The notes under the pieces were generated by a model that made no database searches, was not told the origin of the DNA, and saw only the letters and a program-made list of their open reading frames with translations. Positions 44,547 to 53,498 of a stretch of DNA of 64,000 nucleotides are shown here, one piece after another. The stretch lies in NCBI RefSeq assembly GCF_013401995.1, contig NZ_JACBJI010000007.1:173805-237804 (forward strand), written 5' to 3'. The position numbers and the translations under genes were made by a program. Numbering within the stretch: the first letter of the stretch is position 1; the number at the start of each line of letters is the position of its first letter. Source of the DNA: Flavobacterium agri (lineage in GTDB: Bacteria > Bacteroidota > Bacteroidia > Flavobacteriales > Flavobacteriaceae).

Positions 44547-44590
44547 GTTAGACCTAACAGGTTTCCAAAACCTGTTAGGTCTAAAGGTAA
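44547..44590. repeat. palindromic repeat family C, copy 2
   Basis: Same 44 nt as copy 1 in the same orientation; palindrome at 44550-44582. The two copies are 105 nt apart with unrelated sequence between. Confidence 0.9.
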
Positions 44591-44650
44591 GCGCTTTAAT
44601 AATAAACCAGATACAGTTTTTACGTACTTTTTCCTAAAATCAACCTCCAA

Positions 44651-47536
44651 TCAAAACCACTTCCTCGTAAACAGATTGACCAATGTTTTTGGATCCAAAG
44701 TCACGATAAACCGAATCTTCTCGTTGTAATTCTGTTGTGCGATTTCCCATCCGTTATTCGAATAAACCGGAAAATACAACTCAAAATAGTCGGTGACCAA
44801 GTTCAGCCTTACGCCGCTGTCGTATACGAAATGAGGGTTCAGGTCGTGATTTTTCACAAATCCGGCGTCTCCGTAAAGTTCTACCCAATTCCACACGTTA
44901 AAACTGGCATTCACGGTCGATATCCATTGGTTGGCGAAAGGTTGGTCGAGCTTCGACTTGAATCCGCCTTCAGACAAAACAAGCTGCTGGCTAAAAATAC
45001 CGCTGCTTTCCGAACGGCCGTAGTAGTTGTAATCGAAAAGGTAGTCTGTCGGTCGGTCGAGCGCAAAACTGAAAAAGTCGTTCGAGGTTTTGTTGTACAT
45101 GAAAACACCGGCATAAAAGCGCAAATTCACTTGTCTGTTGTTTTCGAAAAGACGTCTGTATTCAAGCTCAACGGCCGTTTTTCCGAATTTGTTGGCCACT
45201 TGTACATCGGTAGAAAAGCTCAACGTATTGGTGACTTCCGAACGCGAATTCACATAACGCATGTTGAAAACCGAATAGTTCTCGTTCTCGTCGGGATTGT
45301 CGACCACGAAATCGGTCTTTTCGCGATACACGACCACATTGCGCACCATGAGCAATTCTTTTCGGTTATCTCGAAAATTATCCTTGTTCCTGAAATTAAG
45401 TCGCACCATCGGATTCAACTTCAGATACGAAGCGTCGGGTGCATAATGGAAATGGTTGCCACTGATCGAATATTTGACGTTGTACAATTCGCTGTCGCGG
45501 AAATTCTGGTTCACCATGAGCGCGTAACTTCCGGTCAGCGCCTTGGTTTTCGGGGAATAAATAGGGTTGATGTCGAACGTGAACGGCTTGTCGAGAATGG
45601 TTTTGTTGTGGAAACGCAAACCGGGAGAAAGCCCGTCATACAAATTATACGTTATCGAAGGCACGTACAAAATCTGGTTGTAGAAAGGGTCTTCCAGATC
45701 TTTCATGAAATTGAATTTGATCGGACGGTTGCCGACCGAAAATCCCTTAAGCGACTTCCAGTTGTTGCGCAAATTGTATTCGGGCACCTCGTTTTTGTAG
45801 TTGAGCACGATTTTGTCGGCATCCTTGCGTTCGAAAACGAAAGTGCTGTCCGATTTGACGTTCTCGAGCCATTCCTTCCAAACGACCTGGCCTTTTTTCA
45901 TGCCGTAAACCGGAATCGGAACCGTCGTGCCCGTTTTGTTGTGTACGTTGACCTTTATCGAATCCTTGGCTTTTTCGAGATCGGTAAACTTGTAATCGAT
46001 GATGTCGCGCGAATTGATGACCGTTTCCAAAAACCAATCGATATTCTTGTACGCCTTGGTTTTGAGAAGGAACTCGAAATCCTTGCCGTCTGTTTGGTAT
46101 TTGGCCGCGAACGAGTAGAATTCCTTGATGGTTTCGGGCACGACGTCGCGTTCAAGGAAGTTGTCGAGATAGCGGAAACTCAATCCCGATCTATATTTAC
46201 CCGCAATCTGTTCGTTGAATTTGATGAGCTTGTTTTTCGAGAATCCGATGGGTTGATCGAGGTTCTTACGCGCCATCAGCATATAGAAATAACTGTACTG
46301 TTCGTTGAAATCGAGGTTGATCAGATGATAGCCTTTCAATATTTTCAAAGACGAAATCCCGCCCATCATTTTCGCGTTCGGATATTGTTCGTCTATGTAT
46401 TTCATCATCACGTAAATCTGGATGCCGTCGTAAATCCAGTTGTCGCGTCTTGGGTCAAGCCGAAGGCTCGCCTGCAGATAATTGTGCAGATAGGTCTTGA
46501 GGAATTTGATCTCGTACAGGTACGAATCGGGGAAAGGACTGATGAAACTCGGCAATTGGTTGAGTCCGTAAAAAGGATTACGCGCATAATCGGCTTCGGA
46601 AACCGTGATTTTTTGAAAAGGCAGATTGCCTACATTGTCATGGACGAAATGTACGATGCGATCAACGATTACGGCCTTTTGATAGTCGTTGACTTTATTG
46701 CCTTCGACGCCATTCAAAACTTCGACCATTTCATTTTTGTAGCTTCTCAATTCCGACCTCGGCGCGAGAAAAAGATTGAAGCTGTTTCGGTCTTTGCCCG
46801 AAAAGGTAAGTTTGGTCGAATTTTGATCGACAAAAGAATTCTTGACATCAAGATCGCTGTCGATATCCATTTTTTTAGGCACTGAAATCTCGACATCATA
46901 ATCGGAAATCCCATTGGCGATATCGTCTATCCCGACGTTGCTGTAGCGCACGAATTGATGATCGTCGTAACGCGCGGGCGTCAAAAACCAATCCTTGAGA
47001 TAATAACTGCCATCGCTCGAATAGCCGAATCTCGTGAATTTAGCAGAAGGAATTTTGCTCACATAAGCAAGGCGGATGACCATTTTCTCGCCGGGCGCCA
47101 ACTTGTCGCGCAAATACACTTCGACCAAATCGGGATGCTTTTCGGGGCGGAAGAACTCAAGCGTTTGACCTCTTTCGTTGGTCATCGCCAAATCTTTGGT
47201 GCTGCCACGTTCAAAATTGCGGGCCAAGTGGAATGAGCGCACGAACTCGTCCGAAAACCGCTTGGCCAAAGGCGTCGATTTGGCCGAGTACGCGTGATTC
47301 CAGTCGTTGAGCAAAACGGTCGTCAACGTATCGGTCGTCTGGTTGAAAAGCGTAAGTTCTTGATTTACGGTAATTTCTTTCTTTTCGTCGTCGAGCGTCG
47401 CCCGGATATGCGAATGGTGTTGGGCCAAAACCGAAACCGGCAGCCAAATCGAAATGAGTACGATATATCGAAGGGAAACCAAACGCGGCAATTCTTTTCT
47501 TAGCAATGTTAGTATAACGTTTCCCGAAAGATACAT
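44651..47536 (-). CDS. M1-like pseudopeptidase with C-terminal outer-membrane barrel
   Basis: A 961-residue exported protein (signal RYIVLISIWLPVSVLAQ, about residues 23-39). Residues 40-260 look like an M1 peptidase N-domain (HSHIRATLDDEKKEITVNQ). At the catalytic place the expected HExxH reads KTYLH (Lys347, Thr348, His351), and the third ligand Glu is Asp370, at exactly the canonical distance (WIYDGIQIY). The GxMEN motif is also gone. From about residue 580 the sequence is rich in alternating amphipathic strands (LRFHNKTIL, LNPMVRLNFR) and ends in FTRKWF with a terminal Phe, as outer-membrane barrels do. The N-terminal start is uncertain. Confidence 0.82.
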   Translation of the reverse strand: MYLSGNVILTLLRKELPRLVSLRYIVLISIWLPVSVLAQHHSHIRATLDDEKKEITVNQELTLFNQTTDTLTTVLLNDWNHAYSAKSTPLAKRFSDEFVRSFHLARNFERGSTKDLAMTNERGQTLEFFRPEKHPDLVEVYLRDKLAPGEKMVIRLAYVSKIPSAKFTRFGYSSDGSYYLKDWFLTPARYDDHQFVRYSNVGIDDIANGISDYDVEISVPKKMDIDSDLDVKNSFVDQNSTKLTFSGKDRNSFNLFLAPRSELRSYKNEMVEVLNGVEGNKVNDYQKAVIVDRIVHFVHDNVGNLPFQKITVSEADYARNPFYGLNQLPSFISPFPDSYLYEIKFLKTYLHNYLQASLRLDPRRDNWIYDGIQIYVMMKYIDEQYPNAKMMGGISSLKILKGYHLINLDFNEQYSYFYMLMARKNLDQPIGFSKNKLIKFNEQIAGKYRSGLSFRYLDNFLERDVVPETIKEFYSFAAKYQTDGKDFEFLLKTKAYKNIDWFLETVINSRDIIDYKFTDLEKAKDSIKVNVHNKTGTTVPIPVYGMKKGQVVWKEWLENVKSDSTFVFERKDADKIVLNYKNEVPEYNLRNNWKSLKGFSVGNRPIKFNFMKDLEDPFYNQILYVPSITYNLYDGLSPGLRFHNKTILDKPFTFDINPIYSPKTKALTGSYALMVNQNFRDSELYNVKYSISGNHFHYAPDASYLKLNPMVRLNFRNKDNFRDNRKELLMVRNVVVYREKTDFVVDNPDENENYSVFNMRYVNSRSEVTNTLSFSTDVQVANKFGKTAVELEYRRLFENNRQVNLRFYAGVFMYNKTSNDFFSFALDRPTDYLFDYNYYGRSESSGIFSQQLVLSEGGFKSKLDQPFANQWISTVNASFNVWNWVELYGDAGFVKNHDLNPHFVYDSGVRLNLVTDYFELYFPVYSNNGWEIAQQNYNEKIRFIVTLDPKTLVNLFTRKWF

Positions 47537-47582
47537 ATTGCCGAATTAAGTTGCGCGCTTCGGCCGTAAATTAAGCAGAAAT

Positions 47583-47610
47583 TAAAAAACCGACCCTTCA
47601 CAGGCCGGTC
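47583..47610 (-). terminator. intrinsic terminator of the LOG gene
   Basis: Minus-strand stem ACCGGCC/GGGTCGGT with one G-T pair, 6-nt loop and a T6 run. Confidence 0.8.
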
Positions 47611-47647
47611 TATCATCTATTCGTCTATTTTCTTTTATCTGAACAAA

Positions 47648-48376
47648 TCAGAAATTCGGGCTCAACGTATACTTCTTATAGAAATTGTCAAGAGCTTCCA
47701 CAACCTCGTCTTCGGTATCGACTATTTTCACGAGGTCAAGATCGCCAGGGCTTACGTTGGCGTATTTCTCGACGAGTACTTCCTTGACCCAAACCCACAA
47801 TCCGTTCCAGAATTCGCGCCCTACCAAAATGATCGGGAATTTGGCGATTTTCTTGGTTTGGATGAGCGTGATGGCTTCGAACATTTCGTCCAAAGTCCCG
47901 AATCCGCCAGGCATGACCACAAACCCTTGTGAATATTTGACGAACATGACCTTGCGCACGAAAAAGTAATCGAAATTCAAGTTCTTGTCGCGGTCGATGT
48001 ACGGGTTGAAATGTTGTTCAAAAGGCAACTCGATGTTCAATCCGACCGAAGTCCCGCCGCCAAGATGCGCGCCTTTGTTACCGGCTTCCATGATTCCGGG
48101 GCCACCGCCAGTGATGACACCATAACCGGCCTTGCTGATCTTGAACGCGATTTTTTCGGCCAACGTGTAAAAATGGTTATCGGGTTTGGTACGCGCCGAT
48201 CCGAAAATCGAGACGCACGGCCCGATCCTTCCCATGGTTTCATATCCGTTGACGAATTCGCTCATGATCTTGAATATCGCCCACGAATCGTTGGTGCGGA
48301 TTTCGCTCCAGGTTTTTTGTTTCAATCGGTCGCTGATGATGCGGTCTTCTTCGTTGTCAAAATCTTCCAAACGCAT
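47648..48376 (-). CDS. LOG family (TIGR00730) Rossmann-fold protein
   Basis: A 242-residue protein of the LONELY GUY family, which in plants and some bacteria releases cytokinin bases from nucleotide 5'-monophosphates; in most bacteria it is thought to be a nucleotide phosphoribohydrolase of uncertain physiological role. Visible are SIFGSARTKPDNHFY, GYGVITGGGPGIMEAGNKGA (the GGGxG nucleotide loop), GGTSVGLNIELPFEQ and the signature VVMPGGFGTLDEMFE (PGGxGTxxE, Glu catalytic). Cytosolic. A terminator follows. Confidence 0.93.
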   Translation of the reverse strand: MRLEDFDNEEDRIISDRLKQKTWSEIRTNDSWAIFKIMSEFVNGYETMGRIGPCVSIFGSARTKPDNHFYTLAEKIAFKISKAGYGVITGGGPGIMEAGNKGAHLGGGTSVGLNIELPFEQHFNPYIDRDKNLNFDYFFVRKVMFVKYSQGFVVMPGGFGTLDEMFEAITLIQTKKIAKFPIILVGREFWNGLWVWVKEVLVEKYANVSPGDLDLVKIVDTEDEVVEALDNFYKKYTLSPNF

Positions 48377-48510
48377 TTGAGTGTATTTTTAATTTTTTGA
48401 TTATTTATTTGTCTGGCCTCCAAAAAGAAAAGCCGGCTAAAGTAATAGGAAAATCCCGAATTGCAAATCGATTTCGCAAAATCCTGTAACCGAAACGACG
48501 AACAGATGCG

Positions 48511-48518
48511 TATTTTTG
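48511..48518 (+). promoter_or_regulatory. -7 box upstream of the DoxX-like gene
   Basis: TATTTTTG matches TAnnTTTG and lies 15 nt before the ATG at 48534. It overlaps an in-frame TTG (48516), which argues for the later start. Confidence 0.5.
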
Positions 48519-48533
48519 AACAAAAGCGTCAAA

Positions 48534-48947
48534 ATGAAAACCAAATTGAACAAACCGCAGCGATGGGCAAAGAACCTTCTTGGTTTTATGATGGTCATGG
48601 CCGGAACGGGTCACCTTACGTTTGCACGCCTCGAATTTCAGGCGCAAGTACCGAATTGGGTGCCCATGGATAAAGATTTGGTCGTCATTCTTTCGGGAAT
48701 CGTCGAAGTAGCGTTCGGGTTGTCGCTGATATTTTGGAACCGATACCGCACGCAAATAGGGTGGACTCTCGCTCTTTTTTTCGTTTTGGTCTTCCCCGGA
48801 AATGTCGCGCAATACCTTAACCGACACGACGCTTTCGGATTGAATTCCGATGGATTGCGACTCGCGAGGTTGTTCTTCCAACCGGTACTCATCGGTTTGG
48901 CACTTTGGAGTACAGGCGCTTGGCAATCGTGGCGCAATAGGAATTGA
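48534..48947 (+). CDS. DoxX-like membrane protein
   Basis: A 137-residue protein with four hydrophobic segments: WAKNLLGFMMVMAGTGHLTF, VVILSGIVEVAFGLSLIFW, IGWTLALFFVLVFPGNVAQYL and ARLFFQPVLIGLALWST, the DoxX/SURF4-like layout with the conserved G-H near the first helix. Inner membrane. The role is unknown; relatives are linked to quinone or thiol metabolism. I start at MKTKLN (48534). It converges on mnmE with one base between the stop codons. Confidence 0.84.
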   Translation: MKTKLNKPQRWAKNLLGFMMVMAGTGHLTFARLEFQAQVPNWVPMDKDLVVILSGIVEVAFGLSLIFWNRYRTQIGWTLALFFVLVFPGNVAQYLNRHDAFGLNSDGLRLARLFFQPVLIGLALWSTGAWQSWRNRN

Positions 48948-48948
48948 G

Positions 48949-50343
48949 TTACTTTCCGATGCAGAAATTCGCGAAAATATTCCCCAACAATTCATCGTTT
49001 GTCACCTGTCCGGTAATCATCCCGAAATGATACAAGGCTTCGCGAATGTCGATCGACATAAGGTCTGAAGACAGGTTGTGCTGCAAACCGAAACGCACTT
49101 TCTGGATTTCCTCAAGCGCTTTGAGCAACGAATCGTAATGCCTCGTATTGGTCACGATCGTCTCATTATTCCGCAACGCACCTGTATTGACGAAAGAAAT
49201 CAATCGATCTTTTAGCTCTTCTACATTTTTGCCGCTTTTGGCCGAAATAAGAAGGATTTCGGGAATTTCGCTCGTTATTTCGACAACTTGGACTTCAGGT
49301 AATTTGTCCGATTTATTGCCGATGATCACCAAAGGTTTCATCGGATATTGGTTGCGGATTTTCTCTATTTCGTTTTTAATGGCTTCGAGAGTCGTTTTAT
49401 CGGAAAGTTGCAAGCCGTCGAACAAATACACGACAACCTGTGCTGCGGCCATTTTTTCGAATGTTTTCTGGATGCCGATGCTTTCCACGACGTCTTTCGT
49501 CTCGCGGATTCCGGCTGTGTCGATGAACCGGAAACCGATACCTTTAATCACGAGTTCGTCTTCGATCGTATCGCGAGTGGTTCCTGCAATGTCTGAAACG
49601 ATAGCGCGTTCCTCATTAAGTAAAGCATTCAACAATGTCGATTTGCCAACGTTCGGTTCGCCCACGATCGCAACCGGAATCCCGTTTTTGATCACGTTTC
49701 CTACGGCAAACGAATCGATCAGGCGTTTGAGTACCAATTCTATGCGTTCGAGCAATTCGCGAAATTGGGTACGGTCGGCGAATTCGACGTCTTCTTCAGA
49801 AAAATCGAGTTCCAATTCGATCAACGATGCGAAATTGAGCAGTTCCTGACGCAGGTTGGCGATTTCATTCGAGAATCCGCCGCGCATTTGCTGCATCGCG
49901 ACCTGGTGAGCCGCCTCGTTATCGGAATTGATGAGGTCGGCGACGGCTTCGGCTTGAGACAGATCGAGTTTTCCGTTCAAGAAAGCGCGCAACGTAAATT
50001 CGCCGGGATCGGCCATACGACAGCCTTTCCGAAGCAATAACTGGATAATTTGCTGTTGGATATAAGTCGATCCGTGACACGAAATCTCGACGGTATTTTC
50101 ACCTGTATACGAATTCGGGCCTTTGAACAAAGAGACGAGCGCCTCGTCTAGCACTTTTTCATCATCGACGATATGCCCTAAATGCAAAGTGTGCGATTTC
50201 TGTTTCGTCAGATCCTTGTTGCGGACCGATTTGAAAACCGAAGCGCCTATCGAAATCGCATCGGCGCCCGAAACGCGGATTACCGCAATCGCACCGGCTC
50301 CCGAAGGCGTTGCGAGCGCGACTATGTTGTCTTGGTTGATCAT
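48949..50343 (-). CDS. mnmE: tRNA modification GTPase MnmE
   Basis: With MnmG it installs the carboxymethylaminomethyl group on U34 of certain tRNAs. 464 residues: N-terminal folate-binding domain (MINQDNIVALATPSGAGAIAVIRVSG), helical region, inserted G domain with GEPNVGKSTL, DIAGTTRDT, DTAGIRET and NKSD, and the C-terminal CxGK motif FCIGK at the very end. I start at the ATG at 50343, 24 nt after an earlier in-frame ATG, because the family begins with MINQD. A -7 box TATTTTTG lies at 50355-50348 immediately upstream. Confidence 0.96.
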   Translation of the reverse strand: MINQDNIVALATPSGAGAIAVIRVSGADAISIGASVFKSVRNKDLTKQKSHTLHLGHIVDDEKVLDEALVSLFKGPNSYTGENTVEISCHGSTYIQQQIIQLLLRKGCRMADPGEFTLRAFLNGKLDLSQAEAVADLINSDNEAAHQVAMQQMRGGFSNEIANLRQELLNFASLIELELDFSEEDVEFADRTQFRELLERIELVLKRLIDSFAVGNVIKNGIPVAIVGEPNVGKSTLLNALLNEERAIVSDIAGTTRDTIEDELVIKGIGFRFIDTAGIRETKDVVESIGIQKTFEKMAAAQVVVYLFDGLQLSDKTTLEAIKNEIEKIRNQYPMKPLVIIGNKSDKLPEVQVVEITSEIPEILLISAKSGKNVEELKDRLISFVNTGALRNNETIVTNTRHYDSLLKALEEIQKVRFGLQHNLSSDLMSIDIREALYHFGMITGQVTNDELLGNIFANFCIGK

Positions 50344-50444
50344 GGCGCAAAAATACGCAATTCGCAAATGGATTGAGTTAATAATTCCTCAACGCCCGGC
50401 GTCTGCCGCCATTCTTTCACTAACTTTAGTCAAACAACCAAACG

Positions 50445-51275
50445 ATGAAAAAGATACTGTTTCCGACCGATTTTTCTGAAGCGGCCAACAACGCTTTCGT
50501 ATACGCTTTGCATCTGGCCAAACATCTCGATGCCAGGATCGTCACGCTGCATGTGTACGAAATGCCTGTCGTCGATTATATAGACGTTCCGGCTTACCTT
50601 ATGGAAGTGTACGATACGGTCGAACTTGCCAATTTCGAGAACTACAAAAGCCAGATCCCGATTTTGCGCAACATCGCATCTCAAAACCAATGCGACGAAG
50701 TGCAGATCGACAGCGTGTTACTCGACGGCGATCTCGTAAATAGTATCCTTCAGCTGGTAAAGACCGACAACATCGACTTCGTGGTCATGGGCACAAAAGG
50801 CGCTACGGGTGCGACCGAAACCTTTCTCGGTACTTCGACTGCCGACGTGATGACGCGTACGGACGCTTTGGTTTTGGCCGTACCCGAAAAATCCCGATTT
50901 ATGCAGATAAAGAAAATCGCGTTCACGACCAGATTCCGCGAAAAAGATTTGCCGGCGCTCAAAAAACTCCTACCGTTGGCAAAGGCTTTCGGCGCGCAGA
51001 TCGACTGTCTTTATATCAAAACGCCGTCGACCGATGTGAAAGACGTGGTCGTAGCCGATTGGGAATTATTGATGAAAAACGAAAACGTGCGTTTCCATAT
51101 CGTCGAAAACCAAGACGTCGAACACAGTATTCTGGATTTTATCGACAATCAAGACATCGACTTGCTCGCGCTTTTGAACCACAAACGCGGCTTTTTCGAA
51201 GGTTTGTTCCATAAAAGCATGACCAAAAAACTCGCGTTTCATTGCTCGGTTCCGATTTTGGCGATCCACGATTGA
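50445..51275 (+). CDS. tandem universal stress protein
   Basis: A 276-residue cytosolic protein with two UspA-like domains (about 1-143 and 150-276). The first contains a complete ATP-binding signature, VVMGTKGATGATETFLGTSTADV (G-x2-G-x9-G-T); the corresponding loop in the second domain (LLALLNHKRGFFEGLFHKSMT) is degenerate, so only the first domain should bind ATP. Such tandem proteins respond to starvation and oxygen stress. TAACTTTA upstream at 50419-50426 resembles a -7 element. The aldehyde dehydrogenase gene follows after 38 bp on the same strand. Confidence 0.92.
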   Translation: MKKILFPTDFSEAANNAFVYALHLAKHLDARIVTLHVYEMPVVDYIDVPAYLMEVYDTVELANFENYKSQIPILRNIASQNQCDEVQIDSVLLDGDLVNSILQLVKTDNIDFVVMGTKGATGATETFLGTSTADVMTRTDALVLAVPEKSRFMQIKKIAFTTRFREKDLPALKKLLPLAKAFGAQIDCLYIKTPSTDVKDVVVADWELLMKNENVRFHIVENQDVEHSILDFIDNQDIDLLALLNHKRGFFEGLFHKSMTKKLAFHCSVPILAIHD

Positions 51276-51313
51276 TTCAAATTGCACAGATTACAAATAA
51301 GCACACGATAACA

Positions 51314-52681
51314 ATGCCCATACAAACCGTAAATCCTTACAACAGCAAACTTCTCAAAACTTTCGACGAACTTACCGATGAACAATTGGAACAAAAAATA
51401 GCCAATGCGCATCAGGCTTACCAAAGTTGGAAAAATTCCGCTTTAAGCGAACGAAAAGCCTTGCTGCTAAAAGTCGCGTCGATTTTCCGAAGCAAGAAAT
51501 CGGAACTCGCCAAGCTCATCACACTCGAAATGGGCAAACTCATCGCCCAAAGTGAAAGTGAGGTCGAAATGGTCGCTTCGGTTTATGAATATTATGCCGA
51601 AAACGCCGAAGAATTCCTCAAAGACCGTCCGATGAAAGTCAAGGACGGAAAAGCGTTCGTGCGACTGTCGCCAATGGGAGTCATTTTGGGAGTCGAACCT
51701 TGGAATTACCCGTTCAACCAAGTCGCGAGATTGGTCGCGCCTAATATCATGGCTGGAAACGTGATGATGATAAAACATGCTTCGAACGTTCCGCAATGCG
51801 CCGAAATGATCGAAAAAATCTTTAAGGAAGCAGGTGCGCCCGAAGGCGTTTACACCAATCTTTTTCTTGCCGGAAAACGCATCGCCAAACTCGCAGAAGA
51901 CGAAAGGATAGTCGGAATGTCGCTCACCGGAAGCGAAACGGCGGGTTCAAGCTTGGGTGAAGCAGCGGGAAAGAACCTCAAGAAATCGGTGCTCGAACTT
52001 GGCGGAAGCGACGCGTTCATCGTGCTCGAAGATGCTGATCTTGATTTGGCTGTCGAAAAAGCCTACCTCGGACGCTTCTCGAACATGGGGCAAGCCTGTA
52101 CGTCGGCCAAACGGTTTATCGTCATGGATAAGGTGGCCGATGACTTCATCTCTAAACTTCAACTCAAAATTACCGGATTGAACGTTGGCGACCCGATGGA
52201 TCCGAAGACGCAAGTCGGGCCTTTATCTACCGAAGATGCCGTGAAAAAACTCGACGAACAGGTACAGGCGACGTTGAAAGCTGGCGCGAAAGCCTTGGTC
52301 GGCGGAAAGCGCATGGATAGGGAAGGCGCGTTTTACGAATTCACCATTTTGACCGATATCAAACCCGGAATGGTCGCCTACGAAGAAGAACTCTTCGGTC
52401 CCGTAGCTTCGTTCTATCGCGTGAAAGACGAAAGGGAAGCCATCGAACTGGCGAACGCAACCAATTTCGGACTAGGCGGCGCAGTTTTCAGCAAAGACAC
52501 CGATCGTGCCGTAAACGTGGCAGCTCAGATGGAAACGGGAATGATTTTTATCAACGAGAATCTGGCTTCTCGCCCTGATTTGCCTTTCGGAGGTGTGAAG
52601 CGTTCGGGTTACGGCCGTGAATTGTCGCCTTTAGGAATCGAGGAATTCGTGAACAAGAAGTTGATTCGAATCGCTGAATAG
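51314..52681 (+). CDS. NAD(P)-dependent aldehyde/succinate-semialdehyde dehydrogenase
   Basis: Oxidises an aldehyde, probably succinate semialdehyde, to the acid; cytosolic. 455 residues, starting at [13 protein letters not shown] (51314), downstream of an open leader that has no family resemblance. Catalytic Cys262 in [12 protein letters not shown], Glu228 in [10 protein letters not shown], and the cofactor region [13 protein letters not shown] and [11 protein letters not shown] are present. The substrate cannot be decided from the sequence. It may share a transcript with the preceding stress protein. Confidence 0.92.
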   Translation: MPIQTVNPYNSKLLKTFDELTDEQLEQKIANAHQAYQSWKNSALSERKALLLKVASIFRSKKSELAKLITLEMGKLIAQSESEVEMVASVYEYYAENAEEFLKDRPMKVKDGKAFVRLSPMGVILGVEPWNYPFNQVARLVAPNIMAGNVMMIKHASNVPQCAEMIEKIFKEAGAPEGVYTNLFLAGKRIAKLAEDERIVGMSLTGSETAGSSLGEAAGKNLKKSVLELGGSDAFIVLEDADLDLAVEKAYLGRFSNMGQACTSAKRFIVMDKVADDFISKLQLKITGLNVGDPMDPKTQVGPLSTEDAVKKLDEQVQATLKAGAKALVGGKRMDREGAFYEFTILTDIKPGMVAYEEELFGPVASFYRVKDEREAIELANATNFGLGGAVFSKDTDRAVNVAAQMETGMIFINENLASRPDLPFGGVKRSGYGRELSPLGIEEFVNKKLIRIAE

Positions 52682-52744
52682 TTAGCCACGAATGGCACGA
52701 ATTACACAAATTGGATTAGTGATATTCGTGCCATTCGTGGCTAA
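52682..52744. repeat. intergenic palindromic repeat, family A (longest copy)
   Basis: Perfect 21-bp arms (52682-52702 and 52724-52744, starting TTAGCCACGAATGGCACG) around a 21-nt centre. Related to 2416-2470; a fragment CGCCACGAATG occurs at 53544-53554. It lies between two convergent genes but has no U-tract of its own. Confidence 0.9.
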
Positions 52745-52747
52745 AAT

Positions 52748-52781
52748 AAAAAACCGCGGGAACGGAAAACCAAACCCGCGG
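52748..52781 (-). terminator. intrinsic terminator of the LipL32-like gene
   Basis: Perfect 7-bp GC stem CCGCGGG/CCCGCGG with a 14-nt loop, then T6ATTTT on the minus strand, 21 bp after the stop codon. Confidence 0.9.
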
Positions 52782-52802
52782 CAAGGTGCATAAAGCAGAT
52801 TG

Positions 52803-53498
52803 TTATTTTTTAGCCGACTTGGCTACGTCTTCTGGTTTTGAAGCGACGGCAACTCCCGGTAATTTGACCGGAGCCCCGATCTGTGCAAGGAAACTGCCCT
52901 GGACTTCGCCTCTTTTGTACGTCGTGAACCCGATACGGTACAAGCCCATTACCAACGATTTGGTTGGGTTCGACGTTTCGCTCGTGATGCGCATCAACGA
53001 GTTGTATTTGCTTCCCGACGGCTGTGCAGGCAATTCAGAAGAGTCGTCGTTGGAATCGATCGTGATCCATTTCGCTCCTTTGGCTTTTGCGGCCACATCT
53101 TCTATTTTAAGGATGCCTTCGGCTCTTTCCAAAGTCACCCAGGTGTCGAAATAATTCTTCGTGTCCGACGCGTTCGCCGTAAAATCAGCCATTACATAAT
53201 CTTTGTCCGACGGTTTGCTGCCATCGGGAGCTGGTGACACCATTCTCACTCCAATTTCGGGAGCGGCAACCGGAATCCATACGTACACATAGTACATTTT
53301 CTTTCCGTTTTTGGTTTCATCGGGTGCGGCTCCGGGTTTGATGTAGCCGTAATAGTTGATTACATCGGTATACGGCACACGGATTTCTTTGCCCATGACG
53401 CTTTTCTTTCCAAGATCAGCACCGAATTTGTCCAGTTTTTGTGCGTTTGCGAACAATCCGGCGAGGCACAAGACACCGGCGAGTACTTTTTTATTCAT
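52803..53498 (-). CDS. secreted LipL32-like protein
   Basis: A 231-residue exported protein that resembles LipL32, the abundant surface lipoprotein of pathogenic Leptospira. Shared blocks, from memory of the Leptospira protein, include VINYYGYIKPGAAPD, YYVYVWIPVAAPEIGVRMVSP, FDTWVTLERAEGI, the Asp-rich segment TIDSNDDSSELP (calcium-binding region in LipL32), KYNSLMRI and GLYRIGFTTYKRGEVQGSF. Unlike LipL32 it has an ordinary signal peptide (MNKKVLAGVLCLAGLFANAQ), with no lipobox at the cleavage site. The role here is unknown; it has its own strong terminator. Confidence 0.83.
   Translation of the reverse strand: MNKKVLAGVLCLAGLFANAQKLDKFGADLGKKSVMGKEIRVPYTDVINYYGYIKPGAAPDETKNGKKMYYVYVWIPVAAPEIGVRMVSPAPDGSKPSDKDYVMADFTANASDTKNYFDTWVTLERAEGILKIEDVAAKAKGAKWITIDSNDDSSELPAQPSGSKYNSLMRITSETSNPTKSLVMGLYRIGFTTYKRGEVQGSFLAQIGAPVKLPGVAVASKPEDVAKSAKK

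Larger units (their letters stand above)
44203..44650. other. 448-bp non-coding region
   Basis: No credible gene; a 100-codon frame through it is built from the two repeats. It holds the upstream region of the E1 gene (-7 box 44225-44232) and two copies of repeat family C. Confidence 0.75.

Noticed and set aside
44398..44590. Possible CRISPR mini-array (two identical palindromes with a spacer)
   Set aside because: Only two copies, a 105-nt spacer, and no cas genes; better described as palindromic repeats.
44332..44637. Small gene of about 100 codons upstream of the E1 gene
   Set aside because: Its codons run through both palindromic repeats, so the protein is repetitive by accident.
44735..46885. 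716-codon open frame on the plus strand opposite the M1-like/barrel gene
   Set aside because: It is a mirror of the codon usage of the real gene; the translation is rich in His/Arg/Val with no domain, and the minus-strand gene has a signal peptide and a recognisable family.
48405..48995. 196-codon minus-strand frame overlapping the DoxX-like gene
   Set aside because: No signal or domain; the plus-strand frame encodes four clean membrane helices and has a -7 box.
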